From Ornithodoros turicata (taxonomy: Eukaryota; Arthropoda; Arachnida; Ixodida; Argasidae), in the NCBI RefSeq assembly GCF_037126465.1, contig NC_088206.1, forward strand, positions 52,370,841-52,434,840: 64,000 nucleotides of DNA. Reading direction: 5' to 3'. Below the pieces are notes generated by a model. That model made no database searches, was not told where the DNA came from, and was given only the letters and a program-made list of their open reading frames with translations. The first letter of the stretch is position 1. Every line of letters starts with the position of its first letter. Positions 1-10,968 of this stretch are shown here, in pieces. Made by a program: the position numbers and the translations under genes.

Positions 1-289
1 CATCGCCAGCAGATATCCTGTTATGGAGAAAGAACGTCGTGGTCCGCACATATGTTCTTCACATTTCTCTGACGAAGCTTATCTGTAGACAGACATCATG
101 CAGGTTCACCTCGGGTTCGCTCCCAAACGACGGCGGCTAAAACCTGACGCTATGCCTACGTTGTTCCCGTAACAAGTGGAAAGCCTTGACATGCATGTGA
201 CGAGGTAAGCTTTTAGTTGAGTCCGAGAGCGGTATAGTGTAATATAGATAGCAGTATAGTATAGTGTGCAATTAGGCAGTCGTGATTTC

Positions 290-605
290 CAAACAGAATT
301 ATGCAACAACCAACATTATTTATTGACTGGCAAAAGTGCACATCGCGGGACATCGACGGGATATCGTGCAGGCATCAGAATCGCACTGGGTCTCCCAAAA
401 TATTCCGAAATAGAATCTACCTTCGTCGAGGCCGCCGAGATACCACTGAGTCTGCACGCAGAAAGAATGGCACTCCCCATAATTGACAGAATCTACAATG
501 CGTCATCTGTTTTCAGCTACATCGATAGCCTATCAAAATGCTCGAGCGAAAAAGTCGCGATCACTCCGGCTCCATCACTGATTCAAACCCCACCCCTATG
601 GAGGG
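290..605 (+). pseudogene. LINE (I/R1-like) ORF2 fragment, between RT and RNase H
   Basis: This is a fragment of a non-LTR retrotransposon polyprotein, the linker between reverse transcriptase and RNase H. The reading frame shows GIRIALGLPK followed by EAAEIPLSLHAERMAL, the usual spacing of the conserved linker seen in I/R1/Jockey-type ORF2 (a glycine-leucine-proline turn, then an E-A-x-E-x-P-L helix). The frame stays open into the CA repeat at 641 and RNase H follows at 1160, so the pieces are collinear. No start and no RT core are present, so the copy is 5'-truncated. The protein family is inferred from motif order only. Confidence 0.6.
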
Positions 606-640
606 AGTATCCCAGAGTTGTCCACCGAGATAGGCATCAG

Positions 641-648
641 CAACGCAC

Positions 649-687
<39 letters not shown>

Positions 688-809
688 CACACACACACAC
701 ACGCGCACACACACACACACGCACACACACACACACGCACACACACACACGCACACACACACGCACGCACACACACACGCACGCACACACACACGCGCAC
801 ACACACACG

Positions 810-841
<32 letters not shown>

Positions 842-1135
842 CGCACACACATGCATACACACACATGCATACACACACATGCATACACACACACGTATAC
901 ACACACGCATACACACACGCATACACACACGCATGCACACACGCATACGCGCATACACGCACGCACACACACGCACACACGCACACACACGCACGCATAC
1001 ACACGCACACATGTACACACACACACGCACACACATGCACACACACACACACATACATACACATATATAGTATACATACACACACATATACACATACACA
1101 TATATAGTATACATACACACACGCACACATGCACA
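641..1135. repeat. (CA)n microsatellite, about 495 bp, imperfect
   Basis: The stretch is nearly pure CA dinucleotide with interspersed CG steps. In the second half there are periodic variants of the form ATGCATACACACAC (about 850-960) and two ATATATAGTATACATACA blocks (about 1060-1120). It lies between the linker and the RNase H part of the same LINE. On the plus strand it reads as His-Thr without stops, and on the minus strand as Cys-Val. Open frames here are compositional and not genes. Confidence 0.97.
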
Positions 1136-1159
1136 TACATACATTGGATGGTGATGGGG

Positions 1160-1745
1160 TGGGCGATTCACACCCTATTATTCCCCACGGCCGAATTATG
1201 CGCAATCCTACACACAGCAGCAGCACTGAAATACATCGACTGTGCAAAGGCAGTTATACTTACGGACTCATCGAGCACGTTGCACCAGATCAGAGACTTA
1301 GACCACTGATCGCTGCACCCGCAGAGCCCTCTCGAACCTGAGACGGGCTAGTAAAGACATAATTCTGCAATAGATTCCTTCCTACGTTAGAATTCCCGAC
1401 AATGAGTATGCTGACCGCCTAGCAAACGAAGCCCATTCTCTTCCGGTTCCCGCGTTTCCATCACCACCACATCGAACCACTAAACAAACAGCCAAGAGTT
1501 TGATATCTACAGTCAGTCCGAGCACCAGGCTCACTCTGTCCAACGCACGCCCTTCACTCCAGTCTCGAAGTTTCTCCAGGCTCACAGCCACACTCCTACA
1601 CCGCATACGTACAAACTCAATGTATTCGAACGTCGTACTCCACCGCCTGAAGACTACGCACGATCCAACATGCCCTTTCTATCCGCCATCCCTCGACACA
1701 ACACATCCTTCTGCAATGCCCTGCCTACAGTCAGGAAAGATCTAA
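1160..1745 (+). pseudogene. LINE (I/R1-like) RNase H domain and downstream region
   Basis: This continues the LINE ORF2 after the microsatellite. TAELCAILHTAAALKYI followed by AVILTDSSSTL matches the RNase H helix and the second catalytic strand (E of TAEL, D of LTDS). After stops and a frame change near 1310-1395, NEYADRLANEAH (about 1395-1430) is the last RNase H motif (N-E-x-A-D). The frame then runs to 1745 through a basic segment (LLHRIRTNSMYSN) typical of the region before the C-terminal zinc finger. It ends at the TA where the MITE at 1755 is inserted. The copy is dead, with at least two in-frame stops and one frameshift. Confidence 0.65.
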
Positions 1746-1754
1746 GCATATATA

Positions 1755-2521
1755 CAGGGTGTGTGCAGAAAAACATGACCCGTATTTTTACATGTAAGTC
1801 GTTGTCTACTTAGCCGAGGAACTTCCGGTGGCGCACGACGGCGTATTTATGCGTGCGAAAGCTACAAAAAAATCCTGGAAGCCATACTCAGTGTAGAGAG
1901 AGAGAGAAATACATGATGACGATGATATGGGGATGACTTCCGCTCATTGAGCAGAATGCTATCCCATTGCTATTGGGGGAAAATGAGAGGATGGTGATGA
2001 GGATGATGCTGACGACGCTGACAGGGTTTTAGAGAGAGTCGATCAGGCCGGTGGTTTGCAGATACTCAGTGTAAAAAAATAAACAGAGCGCGAAAACATG
2101 GGCTTCCATGCATTAGAATAGAGCGGTCATGACAGTGCATGGTAGTGCATTTCGGTCTCAGGAGAGTTATGTGCAGGCACCGCTAGGGGTACTGCCGATG
2201 AGCATCCATGTGGGACATCGTTTCGCCGTTTCGATTTATGCGCCGATAGCTCCCCTAGCGGTACTTGAACACAACTCTCCTACGTCCACCGTGTTGCCCT
2301 TTCACATACACCCTGTTGTCCACCATGTTGCCTTATTCTGATGCACGGAAGCCGACGCTTTCGTTGTTCCGTTTATTTTTTAAGCTGAGTATGGCTTCCA
2401 CAATTTTTCTGCAGATTTCGCACGCATAAATGCGCCATCGTGCGCCACCGGAAGTTCGTTAGTTAGGTAGGCAACAAGCTATGTGCCTAAATGCGGGTCA
2501 TGTTTTTCTGCACACACCCTG
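1755..2521. mobile_element. Palindromic Tc1/mariner-type MITE
   Basis: The ends are CAGGGTGTGTGCAGAAAAAC and its inverse, flanked by TA on both sides, as for Tc1/mariner transposons. About 140 bp of each arm pair with each other. Further in, the arms pair again around AGGAGAGTT and CCGCTAGGGG near 2160-2285, so the element is one long imperfect hairpin. No transposase is encoded. It sits inside the LINE, whose C-terminal frame resumes at 2522, and it carries its own insertion at 1896-2061. Confidence 0.85.
1896..2061 (-). mobile_element. 5'-truncated LINE tail inserted in the MITE
   Basis: The segment is flanked by a perfect 12-bp repeat ATACTCAGTGTA at 1884-1895 and 2062-2073, the kind of variable-length target duplication made by LINE-type target-primed insertion. 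Its core (CTATCCCATTGCTATTGGGG) resembles the LINE 3' region seen at 21881-22217 and 46117-46250, in the same orientation. The minus-strand end is rich in CT (complement of the GA run at 1894-1906). It interrupts the palindrome of the MITE, so it arrived after it. Confidence 0.65.
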
Positions 2522-2752
2522 TAGACCCCATCATCCGCAACGGCTCGCAAGTACATGACGTCATCTTTGGCGGCTCAACGCCGGCAGAAAGACTTTAGTA
2601 CGCGTCAAAGCTGGCTTCCTTCCTGAGGGATACCAAGCTGATATACCGTCTCTAAGGAGTAAGGACGCATCACAAGTGGCCCTTTCGCTGACTACTCTTC
2701 AACACCGTAGTCAAGCATCACCACAGTGATTTTTATTTTCATTTTCATTTTC
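2522..2752 (+). pseudogene. LINE (I/R1-like) ORF2 C-terminus and 3' end
   Basis: This resumes the LINE cut by the MITE. The frame reads HDVIFGGSTPAERL, a stop, then KLASFLRDTKLIYRL and a stop. That is the last segment of the ORF2 protein after the zinc finger in this LINE type. A short 3' region follows and ends in an ATTTTC-rich tail at about 2726-2752. Removing the MITE and one copy of TA restores collinearity with the part ending at 1745. The zinc finger itself is largely lost. Confidence 0.55.
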
Positions 2753-2877
2753 TGGTGTTCTACCACTCATCGCTGCTCATCGCTCAACCCCTCATTGGAC
2801 TTCACTGCAAATCCGAATGTGCAGTCCTGTCTTTCCCGTTTTTCGTTTCTTTTTTCTATTTTTTTTTTACGGACCTG

Positions 2878-2965
2878 CGTTAGTCGTGACGTTGCCCGCC
2901 TTGCGAGGCCGACTACGGCAAGCAGTTACTCCACCACCACCTCCACCACTAACACGGGAAACCAT
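2878..2965 (+). mobile_element. Truncated 3' part of a tRNA-derived SINE
   Basis: The segment GTCGTGACGTTGCCC, then GAGGCCGACTACGGCAAGC and a CCACCACC tail, matches the 3' body and CA-rich tail of the complete SINE at 20956-21218 with few changes. The tRNA head is missing. No target duplication is evident. Confidence 0.75.
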
Positions 2966-3349
2966 AACGAGACTGAAGATGCAGTTATTATCCCCTCACA
3001 TGGCGCGTGTAAAGTGTCTACTTCGAGTGCTTTCATATGTATCTATTTCTGTTGAGTTTGAGTTTGATTATAGATATCTATTATCTCACAGGCTCACTCT
3101 CTTTCTATTACTCTATTTCTATGTACCTCTATTACAGGCTCACTAATGCAGCATGATGGTGTCTGCTTCATTTGGTATGTCAACAAGATCTTCTCTTATA
3201 CCATTGGTAGTGTGCGTGTTCTCTGTTAGTAGTAGTCTGTCTAGCAGTAGTATATAGTGATAGTGTCTTTTGTAATATGTATGGAGATTGTTTTCATTAA
3301 TAAAGAAAGATATACCTTATGGCTTTGCACCATATTTCAACTTAGCCTG
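2966..3349. other. No gene seen
   Basis: The segment is T-rich and of low complexity (TCTATTTCTAT and GGCTCACT repeats near 3040-3145). There is no long ORF, no inverted repeat of note and no similarity to other parts of the window. Confidence 0.5.
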
Positions 3350-3930
3350 CTGGTATCATAGGCTTGCATTATAGAAGCAGAAGTGCCATCTACAAGTGGT
3401 ACCGCATGTCCTGTCTTACAGCAGATGGCACCAATAATATTACCAGAATCATGGTATGTACATAAATAACATACTTATATAATGCAGTGTCTTGCAGGCC
3501 TTTTCTGTCGTGCCTTTCTTTGCATACCCCTTCTACTAGGTGTCTTTAAAGCTTTTATTAAGCATGCTTATGCACTGACGTTGGTGACAGTAGGTACTGA
3601 CGCCAGTAGCGGATGGTGCCGTACAGACTTCCAAACAGGTGACTGGGTTATCTAGGCATATGTCTCTAAGTCCGTACTGTCCCATTCACTGCTAGCTTGC
3701 TACTCTGAGGAATGTGCCGGGACGTGTTCCGTAGACTTTTGTCCAGCACCGTACATAGCTGTTTTCATGCTGATAGAGGTGATATCATATTTTTGCATTA
3801 TAGAACGAGGAGGAGCGCTATGTACGAGTGGTACCAGTGCATGTTCTCTTTCACAGCACATGGCACAAACGACATTACCAGAAGGCGGTATGTACACAAC
3901 ACGTTTATCTACCTTGTTTTACGGGTTATG
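3350..3930 (+). repeat. Diverged tandem duplication with exon-like blocks
   Basis: Two related blocks lie about 430 bp apart. Each begins with TTGCATTATAG and ends at GGTATGTAC. Between those borders, 3375-3453 and 3804-3887 encode similar peptides: SAIYKWY then TADGTNNITR, and SAMYEWYQ then TAHGTNDITR. The borders fit a splice acceptor and donor. The lengths (79 and 84 nt) differ by 5, so at most one is in the original phase. A weaker third relative may lie at 4115-4200. The family is not recognised. Either decayed exons of a host gene or part of an old transposon would fit. Confidence 0.4.
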
Positions 3931-4300
3931 AAGGGACAGTTTACGTTCCCTCTGAAAATCATACTTTAGATACATACTTTCTCTTATGCAGTGTGTGAAG
4001 GTACCAGTAGGCATTATGCATTTAATAACGTGCTATGAAATCTTATGTTCTCTCGGTTTTTCAAGTACTCATCCTGGATGGACTACCCCTCAACCCTTTG
4101 CTTCCATACCAGACAGTCAGCCAATATGGCTTCCTATGCACCTTGGTGCTATATGAGCTTCACAGTGAAAGCAGAAAATGGTGCACAAGAACACTCAGAC
4201 TGCTGTTCCAACTGCCACACTTGGTAATAATGTCTGACGATATGTCTTTTAAGTACTTCACATAGCACATAGGAGAAACATTTCACATGTTAATTAGAGG

Positions 4301-4450
4301 CAATCACTGGCCTGTGGCAAAGCAAAGTGCTGCTAATGCAGTCTTACATTACTGACATTCTGCACAATTTCAGATTGTGCAATTACTAGCCTGCGGCAAA
4401 GCACAGTGCTGCTAATGCAGTCACATGTCTGACATTCTGCACAATTTCAG
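4301..4450. repeat. Two-copy tandem repeat, about 75 bp unit
   Basis: The unit contains GTGCTGCTAATGCAGTC and GACATTCTGCACAATTTCAG and occurs twice head to tail with a few substitutions. It lies between the exon-like blocks and the THAP-family pseudogene. No function is suggested. Confidence 0.75.
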
Positions 4451-4798
4451 ATTGTTGGCAGATGCTTTTGGTACACAAAATTTGTTGATAGTTCAGAAGG
4501 AAGTTATAATGCTGTGCAAGGTCACTGCTGCATCCTTACAATAAAGGTCAGCCAAACAAGATTACGGAAGCAGTCTCAACTTGAACAGCTGTACAACTCA
4601 TCATATTTCTCGTGTTGCTTGTTGGCATTGCTAGCACACACACGGCATGATATCAATCTTACGAAAGCTACTGAGGTACTTTGTGAGAGATACTAGCTAC
4701 TAGCACTATGAGATCCATTATCACAATACATGGTTTTTGGAACGCCCATTAAAGTTAAACAAAACTGACAAAGTAAGATAAAAAGCATGATTTCTGCA

Positions 4799-6115
4799 CT
4801 TTCTTCCAAAGGGTCACATGCAGGTACTCAAACCCGAATCCTTATGCCAAGCAGGGCAAGCCAAACGAAGTTGGTCGTTCCACCTGGCAGTATCCTCTCC
4901 TTCACGTCATCTGAAATGACGGAATGCCCAGAAGACAGTGTGGGTAAAAGTGCAGTGCTTACCACGGCAGAGGTTCCTTTGCATGATGTGGATACGTCAG
5001 AACTCTGATGCCTCACTTGAAATGTCTGATCACAACAACCGGAGCTCCACTCCAGTACCTGAGCAATTGGATACGACACTTGGATCCTCCAGGTAATGTG
5101 AGCTATATGAGCATATCCCTTACTAAATTGCTATTACTGAGACTTTGGTTACTGCATTACACGTCAGTGCCCATGGAAAGTGTATAAATGGAGTGAACTC
5201 TTTTCTTTGGTGCACACAGCCAACATGACCCTATGGATGCGACGTTTCATCTGTCCACAGCAACAGAGAGCTCGGATACTGAAGAGTAAGCAAAAGAGTC
5301 ATTACGTGGATAAGTAACTAAACAAACAGCTCCTCTTCTTCTTCTCCCGCTCTTTTTTAGTGATGAATACGAGAAGCAGCAGCATGCCTGGGCATTCAAA
5401 ATCTCGCAGTCGTCAAACGTAAGTGAACTGCAAGCGAACGGCAGTTCTGCAAGAAGTATTGCCTGTCGGCCCCTTCTGCGTGAGTGATGGAGCTCGAGTT
5501 GAGACTACAATAAGGGGAACATCTGTAAAGTCTACAACTGTTTGCAGCTGTGGCAAACAGCGTACTTGGCGCAGCCAACCATGGGTGAAAGACAGGCCAC
5601 TCGGCAACATCCTGTTATGTTCTGACATTCTGTTTTCCGGGGTCAACGTCAGAAAAACATTTCGAGTGCTTGATATGATGAAGGTGGCAACCCTAACAAA
5701 GTCACAGTACTTCAGGACGCAGAAGCATCACCTTTTCCCTGCTGTGAATGACGTGAGTGTAGTGACGTAACGTGGAAAGGTAAACACTGCGGGTGTCTAT
5801 GACCTCATTAGTCCTCAGTGCATCACCTAACTTTGATGCATGCTCATATTGCCTAAAAATCACTAGTGTCTGTCTCTTGCAAACTGTTTCAAGGTCTACA
5901 TGAGTAAGCAGGCTGATATCCTGGACCAGCCTCGTCCGGTGCCCCTGGTCCTTGCCGGAGACGGCAGGTGTGACTCACCTGGCCACACAGCTCTCTACGG
6001 CACATACTCTTCTGGAGACAGCTGTCAACAGCATCATCCACTTCGAATTGGTGAAGCTACTTCAGATCTATCTGTCTTGGACCAGCAGAACAGCTATTCA
6101 TAGTTGTAGGCTGGG
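4799..6115 (+). pseudogene. THAP-associated transposase-like protein, intron-bearing pseudogene
   Basis: This resembles a metazoan protein family that has an N-terminal THAP zinc finger and a C-terminal transposase-like region, found as many copies in tick, fish and cnidarian genomes. Exons seen: 4799-5092 (linker with GTQT and ASQT motifs, donor GTAATG), 5220-about 5289 (DPMDATFHLST), 5361-5751 (CSCGKQRTWRSQPWVKD, then LFSGVNVRKTFRVLDMMK) and 5895-6115 (GDGRCDSPGHTALYGTYS). The last intron, 5752-5894, is GT-AG and keeps the frame. Breaks: a frame change near 4985, one near 5430, a frameshift just after GTYS at about 6008, a second soon after, and loss of everything beyond. No THAP exon was found upstream. 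Kept introns argue against a retrocopy. Family by memory; the link to Kolobok transposases is inference. Confidence 0.65.
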
Positions 6116-7544
6116 TAGCAAAAGTGCAGCCAGAATAATATTTTGGGAGAAGTTCTATAAGGAATTTACATAAAAGAGGAGGATTTCCCACAATTTCTCT
6201 CTCCCAACTGCACTACCAAACGTACAATTTGGGGCTGAACCAATAATCCCCCTCTGGCTATACGCTAATGCTTGGTATTCGGGAATTTGGGATTCGTCCC
6301 ATCTCTAGTAAATACTATGCCGCTACTTTTCCGCTACTGTACCCTTCTCTAGGCAGCTTATTACCGTGTTCTTCTCGTTGCCGTACGTGTCTGAAAGACG
6401 GTGCAATATTTATGTTCCCTCATATAGCCAGCATGAAGCGTAAAGTGTATGACTGCTTACAATCAATATATTATTTCACATTGATCTTCACCTTCAGAAT
6501 GATGCACATTTAAAACATAATTTAATGCACATATCGCATATATGTGCACCAGTTTCCCGTCAGAATGTTTCGTCCTGAAGGCTGTTTTTCTGCAATAGCA
6601 GTGATTTATTCGATATATCTTAAGCTTTTGTGTCTCTTATTGTCGATTGATTGATCAGTTTTTCCTGTGGTCGAGTGGGACAGCTGCCATCAGAAGCAAC
6701 CACACATCGGGTCACCAATAAGCAGCTGCCGGGAAGCCGCCTCCAAGAAGAATATACAGTCTTCTGGGTGGTGTTGCCATACTGCACCAAGGTGTAGGTC
6801 TCAGAAGGAATTAGCAAACCCCCCTGCTTCCATTCTTCCATCCACACGACGACTTCTCTTGCAAAGCGTTTGACAAAACGAAAAACTTCGTTCAATACGC
6901 TTTTTCCGGGAGCCTTATCTCACCGAAACATAGAAGTCACCAGGAAATATTGAAGAAACCAAGCCAGTGAAGGGGGGCATCTCAGCATGGGAGCCCACAC
7001 AATCGATAGGTAGGCCTAGCGTGTTACGAACGGTGTCCGCTACGAGTTCCGTGCGCCGTTCTTTCGTGTCGCAGTAGAAGGTTTAAACCGTACGATATAT
7101 ACTTGTTCCCTACGGAATCTAAGCGCACAGGTTATGGCCGACAAAGCAAACACACTTCGCACACGGCAGGGCACATGCGGCTCAGCGGAAGTGACTTGCA
7201 TTGGATTGGATACCATTACGCCGAACGCGCCTGGTCTTCACACGTGGAAATGCTGTGGCCGAATCCGGCCGAATTCAGAATATCGATCATGGCGCCTCCC
7301 GGACTTGGACATTGGGAAAGGGTCATGCCTCCGTACAATTCCTTTGCTCTCCCCCATCACTCTCTCTCCCTGCTTTTTTTCTAGCCTCTCTCCTTATGAT
7401 TTCTATGCACCGAAAAGAGCGAAGGGGCACACGGAGTTCGTATCGTGGGCTTCAACTGGAACAGTGTCGTACTTGTCGATGCTCATGCTAGGCGAGGTCG
7501 TAGAGACGAGCGAGTCCTCACCCGTTGACAGGGCAGGAGGAATA
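6116..7544. other. No gene seen
   Basis: There is no recognisable coding domain. The ORF at 7134-7580 (148 codons) has no known motif and runs into the MITE at 7545, so it is taken as chance. Short hints of old hAT ends (CCGCTACTTTTCCGCTACTG near 6321) are too short to call. Confidence 0.4.
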
Positions 7545-8442
7545 CAAGGTGTCCCAGCTAAGTGTGTACAGATTTTTTAAAAATATATGTAACACATTTT
7601 AGCCAGGATGAAATCAATTGCAATATAGCATATGCTGAAGGGCACTCACTGGGAGGGCATTAGCAAAGTCCAAAGGCAATGTCTTAATTAACTTTCATTA
7701 ATTAACTTGTTAATTATAAAAGCTACAAAGTTGTCCCAATGAGAACATCTGTTCCTTTCGGTCACCTGATATCGTAGCCGTTTTCAGAACAAAAATCCGT
7801 TCCATAGATCGCCCGCAAAATATTTGTGAAGGAACGCCATTTTTTTCTTTATTTTGTTCATTGCGCATCTTCGCAGACGCGTATTTCCTTCATCCCCAAC
7901 GTGAGAGGGTGAAGCAGCACAGTGCCGCCTCATGCGTCGAAGATGAGCTTGAACTTGCAGAAACAAAACAAAAGCAAATGTATCGGGTGACCCTATCGGA
8001 ACTGGCCTTATCTTGGGTTGCATGTTCTGTTTTCTTTTAATCTTTTTCCAGCACGCGAGAGGCGATAGTGTGCTCTTTCTCCCTCTCACATTGGGGATGA
8101 AGGAAAGACGCGTCTTCTAAGAAGCGCAATGAACAAAATAAAGAACAAAATGGCGTTCCTTCACGAATTGTTTGCGGGCAATCTATCGAACGGATTTTTG
8201 TTCTGGAAACGGCTACGATATAAGGTGACCGAAAGGAACATATGTTCTCATTGGGACAACTTTGTAGCTTTATAATTAACAAGTTAATTAATGAAAGTTA
8301 ATTAAGATATTGCCTTTGGACTTTGCTAATGCCCTCCTAGGGAGTGCCCTTCAGCATATGCTATATTGCAACTGATTTCATCTTGGAAAAAGTGTTATAT
8401 ATATTTTTAAAAAATTCGTATACATTTAGTTGGGACACCCTG
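7545..8442. mobile_element. 898-bp palindromic Tc1/mariner-type MITE
   Basis: The termini CAAGGTGTCCCAGCTAA and, inverted, CAGGGTGTCCCAACTAA are flanked by TA at 7543-7544 and 8443-8444. The arms pair over most of the length (for example TTAATTAACTTGTTAATTA, CGGTCACCT, GGAACGCCATTTT), including the inner GAAGGAAA and ACGCGT blocks. The element is therefore one long hairpin with few unpaired bases. It has no ORF of its own; the frames read through it are artefacts of the palindrome. Confidence 0.88.
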
Positions 8443-8444
8443 TA

Positions 8445-9066
8445 TATGGGGTGTCCACAAGCTTGCCATCGTGTCCTATTCGTGGTACGAGTTCAGCAGT
8501 GCAATCTCTTGCCATGTATCCTCCTTGCTGACACTTGAAGCAGTCCTTTGGAGTGTCGGAATCATGTCTAGTATTCCCTCCAGAATCTCTTTCATAAGTC
8601 CTGCCTCCTATCTCAGAAACAGCAATAGGGCAATTACGACGGTCTTTGAGTATTACAGCGAGTCCCGGCGCATGGAGCTTCGTGAAGCATCGAACTGCGT
8701 GCAGCTGGCTGGGCATAGGGGAATCACCGGAGCCGACGAGAGAAGGGGTAGAGGCCCCTGGGCTCGTTGTAACAAAGCGCCGAGCTTTTGACAAGGCAAG
8801 GAAGATGTTGTCTTGGTACCCTGAGGCCTCCAGAAACCCTGGTCAAAGGCCCCATCGCTGATAGCAAACTGGATTGCGGTGTCAAACTCTTGTAATTGCT
8901 GAGCCTTAACTTCGAGCAGCCTGATGGAGCTTTCGATCTCGGCAAGGGCAGGTTCATCGACAGGTTGGACAGTTTGCAATTTGGCCATGAGCCGGGTGAC
9001 CGCTGCGTGTACAAGGCCGTGGGCTTGTTGAGTGCGGCTGATAGTCAACGGATGCCTTCGGTGCAT
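8445..9066 (-). pseudogene. BEL/Pao-like retrotransposon gag fragment
   Basis: Minus-strand frames together give a gag-like protein. They show RLMAKLQTVQPVDEPALAEI and QQLQEFDTAIQFAISDGAFD, with the spacing of the helical N-terminal gag segment of BEL/Pao elements (DUF1759-type proteins). A frameshift near 8830 follows, then SPGASTPSLVGSGDSPMPSQ and a degenerate zinc knuckle CFKCQQGGYMARDC, where the usual histidine is tyrosine. No protease or RT and no LTR are present. It starts just after the palindromic MITE and ends near the mariner fragment. BEL/Pao is a judgement from the helix pattern; another LTR lineage is possible. Confidence 0.45.
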
Positions 9067-9120
9067 CGTGAGCTGGCGTACTGTCAGGGTTGTTTTTCCA
9101 CAACTCGGGCCTCTTCTTCC

Positions 9121-9438
9121 TTACTCTTTCCCCGTGATGTCCACCATCTCTGCTATTATCCGAATACTCAATCGGCGATCGTTGCGAACAATTTCGTTAA
9201 TGTCTGTAACATTCTGTTGCGTTGCTGCAGTGACAGGCCGGCCTAGTCTGTCGTCGTCTTCAACGTCCTCCCGTCCGTCGGCACGCCGTTTGTTCCACTC
9301 AAACACCCGCGCACGTGACATCGCATTGGCGCCGTACACTTCCTGCAACAGTTGCAGACACTCATTCGTTTTTGTTTTTGTTTTCAATTTCACGAGGAAC
9401 TTCAGATCGGTCTGCTTCTCCAGTTTGAATTGGTTCAT
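9121..9438 (-). pseudogene. mariner transposase N-terminal fragment (HTH DNA-binding part)
   Basis: The 105-residue frame has FCVKL-like spacing (KFLVKLKTK), QLLQEVYGANAMSRARVFEW, GREDVEDDDRLGRPVTA and DRRLSIRIIAEMVDI. These are the two helix-turn-helix units and the linker with the GRP AT-hook-like motif of mariner transposases (Mos1/Himar type). In the element these residues bind the terminal inverted repeats. The catalytic DDE/D half is absent: the frame stops soon after 9121, where the sequence changes to unrelated BEL-like material. No TIR was found. Confidence 0.8.
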
Positions 9439-10968
9439 AATCCCGGCAAGTCAACCGCGTGGCTCTACATGTGAGCAGCGCTAGCACAAACATAACAAAT
9501 GACATCGAGACGCAGCTTGTCACATTCTCTACCGGAAGGTTCGTAGTCCCCTACTGCGCATGCACTTCCCGCTTGGGAATGCACGAAGGCTACTAGACGA
9601 GAAGTCTCGTTATTTAGCCTCCAGGGGAGCCTTCGTCAAGCCTCCTCGGCTTTTTTGCTTCCTCTACCAACCGAACAAAATAAAACAAATATAATTGAAT
9701 AGCCACACCTCGTAAGAAAAAATTGTATGTTTAGGTATATTTTGAATACGTGACAAAACGTTGTTACTTCTGAGGTGCTATTATATGAATTAAATGTTTC
9801 AACAAGTCCGTTGTGTAAACTTCAGTACTTTATTCCGTACAGTTTATATTCGCAGAGCACTTGAAACTACTTTTGAAAAGTATCTCACTCACAGTATAAG
9901 ACAATTTATGCAAAAAAAGTGAGAAAAAATGGATGCATGGGTGTAATTGCCAGATACTCTTCAAGCTAGTTTGGTTAATACATGGTTTTAGGGTATGGAA
10001 AAGTTTCAACATATTTGACATTTAAAAAATTACAATTGCAAGTAAAAAAATTCCAGAGAACCTATCGCTACGTAATAAATTATTTTGCCACTTTGTAGCG
10101 CTGTTTAGTTTGCCTGGACTTCCACCTGACATTATCAAGTATCTAAAAAATTAACTGAGTTCACCTATCTGTACTGATAAAAATGTATCTGATCTTCTAC
10201 TCGCCATGCTATACAAGAAGTGGATACATAATAATATTCCCCTGTAATTCCCGGTAATGCCCTGTAAGGGCCTTTGGGGTATGTAAATATATAAATAATA
10301 ATGATAATGAGACACACGCGGTTACTTAATTGTCCAGATACAAATTAATAATCATAATAATAATTTAAAATGTTGTGTAGCCATCTGAAAAGAAAACAGA
10401 AAATCAATGAGAAAATAAACTTGCAACAAACAAGAAATGAAAATTGCTGGCATCAATGTCTACTATTTCTAAAAGTCTGGAAGTACAATACCGTTGTATA
10501 GATATTGGTAGTGGCAGTGCGACGCAGTCGCGCGCTTGGCGTGCCAAAAGGAAGAACGTAGCAACCAGAAGCAGCGAACTCTGAAACGAAACATTCCATC
10601 CGTGTGAATTGCAGTAGTTGCAAGGTATATCGAAACTGGTAGCGAAAACAAGCGAAAATACCAAATCAGACCCATCGGCAAGGCCACCAGCAAGATGCGC
10701 GAGCGATCCTGGGTGTTGACAGTAGAGGTACGGTTGTAAGCAGAAAAACTTTACAACATGGGCGTGGCTTGCGTGTGTACTAATAGGTTATTCATAATCT
10801 CAATGTAGAAAAAGCTTTCTCTTGCCCCGCTCGTGCACATATACGAGATCATCTACCACTCCAGTACATTTCCGTATCCTGCTCCTGTGCGCATGTGTCA
10901 CAGTTGGGTCTGATTATCCGTGCGTCTCTGTATCTTGAGAAGGGTTGAGGATTGGGCTAGTTGGTAAT
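9439..10968. other. No gene seen; AT-rich, with an old LINE tail
   Basis: The stretch is AT-rich and without convincing coding potential on either strand. A LINE-like 3' tail lies at 10230-10300 and is listed separately. The minus-strand ORFs at 9830-10021 and 10404-10693 have no motif and look compositional. Confidence 0.45.
10230..10300 (+). repeat. Dispersed repeat tail (LINE 3' end type)
   Basis: GGTAATGCCCTGTAAGGGCC, then TTTGGGGTATGTAAAT and an A/T-rich tail. A related copy lies inverted at 43190-43290 (GTAATGCCCGCAAGGGGC, then TTTGAGGTAT). A shared 3' block with an A-rich end fits a LINE 3' terminus. Confidence 0.5.

Noticed and set aside
561..1247. Long Cys-Val and His-Thr open frames on both strands
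   Set aside because: They are translations of the CA microsatellite and have no stops for compositional reasons.
7784..8282. Minus-strand frames inside the 898-bp MITE
   Set aside because: They arise from the palindrome and have no transposase motif.
9830..10021. Minus-strand ORF of 63 codons
   Set aside because: AT-rich, no motif, no splice context.
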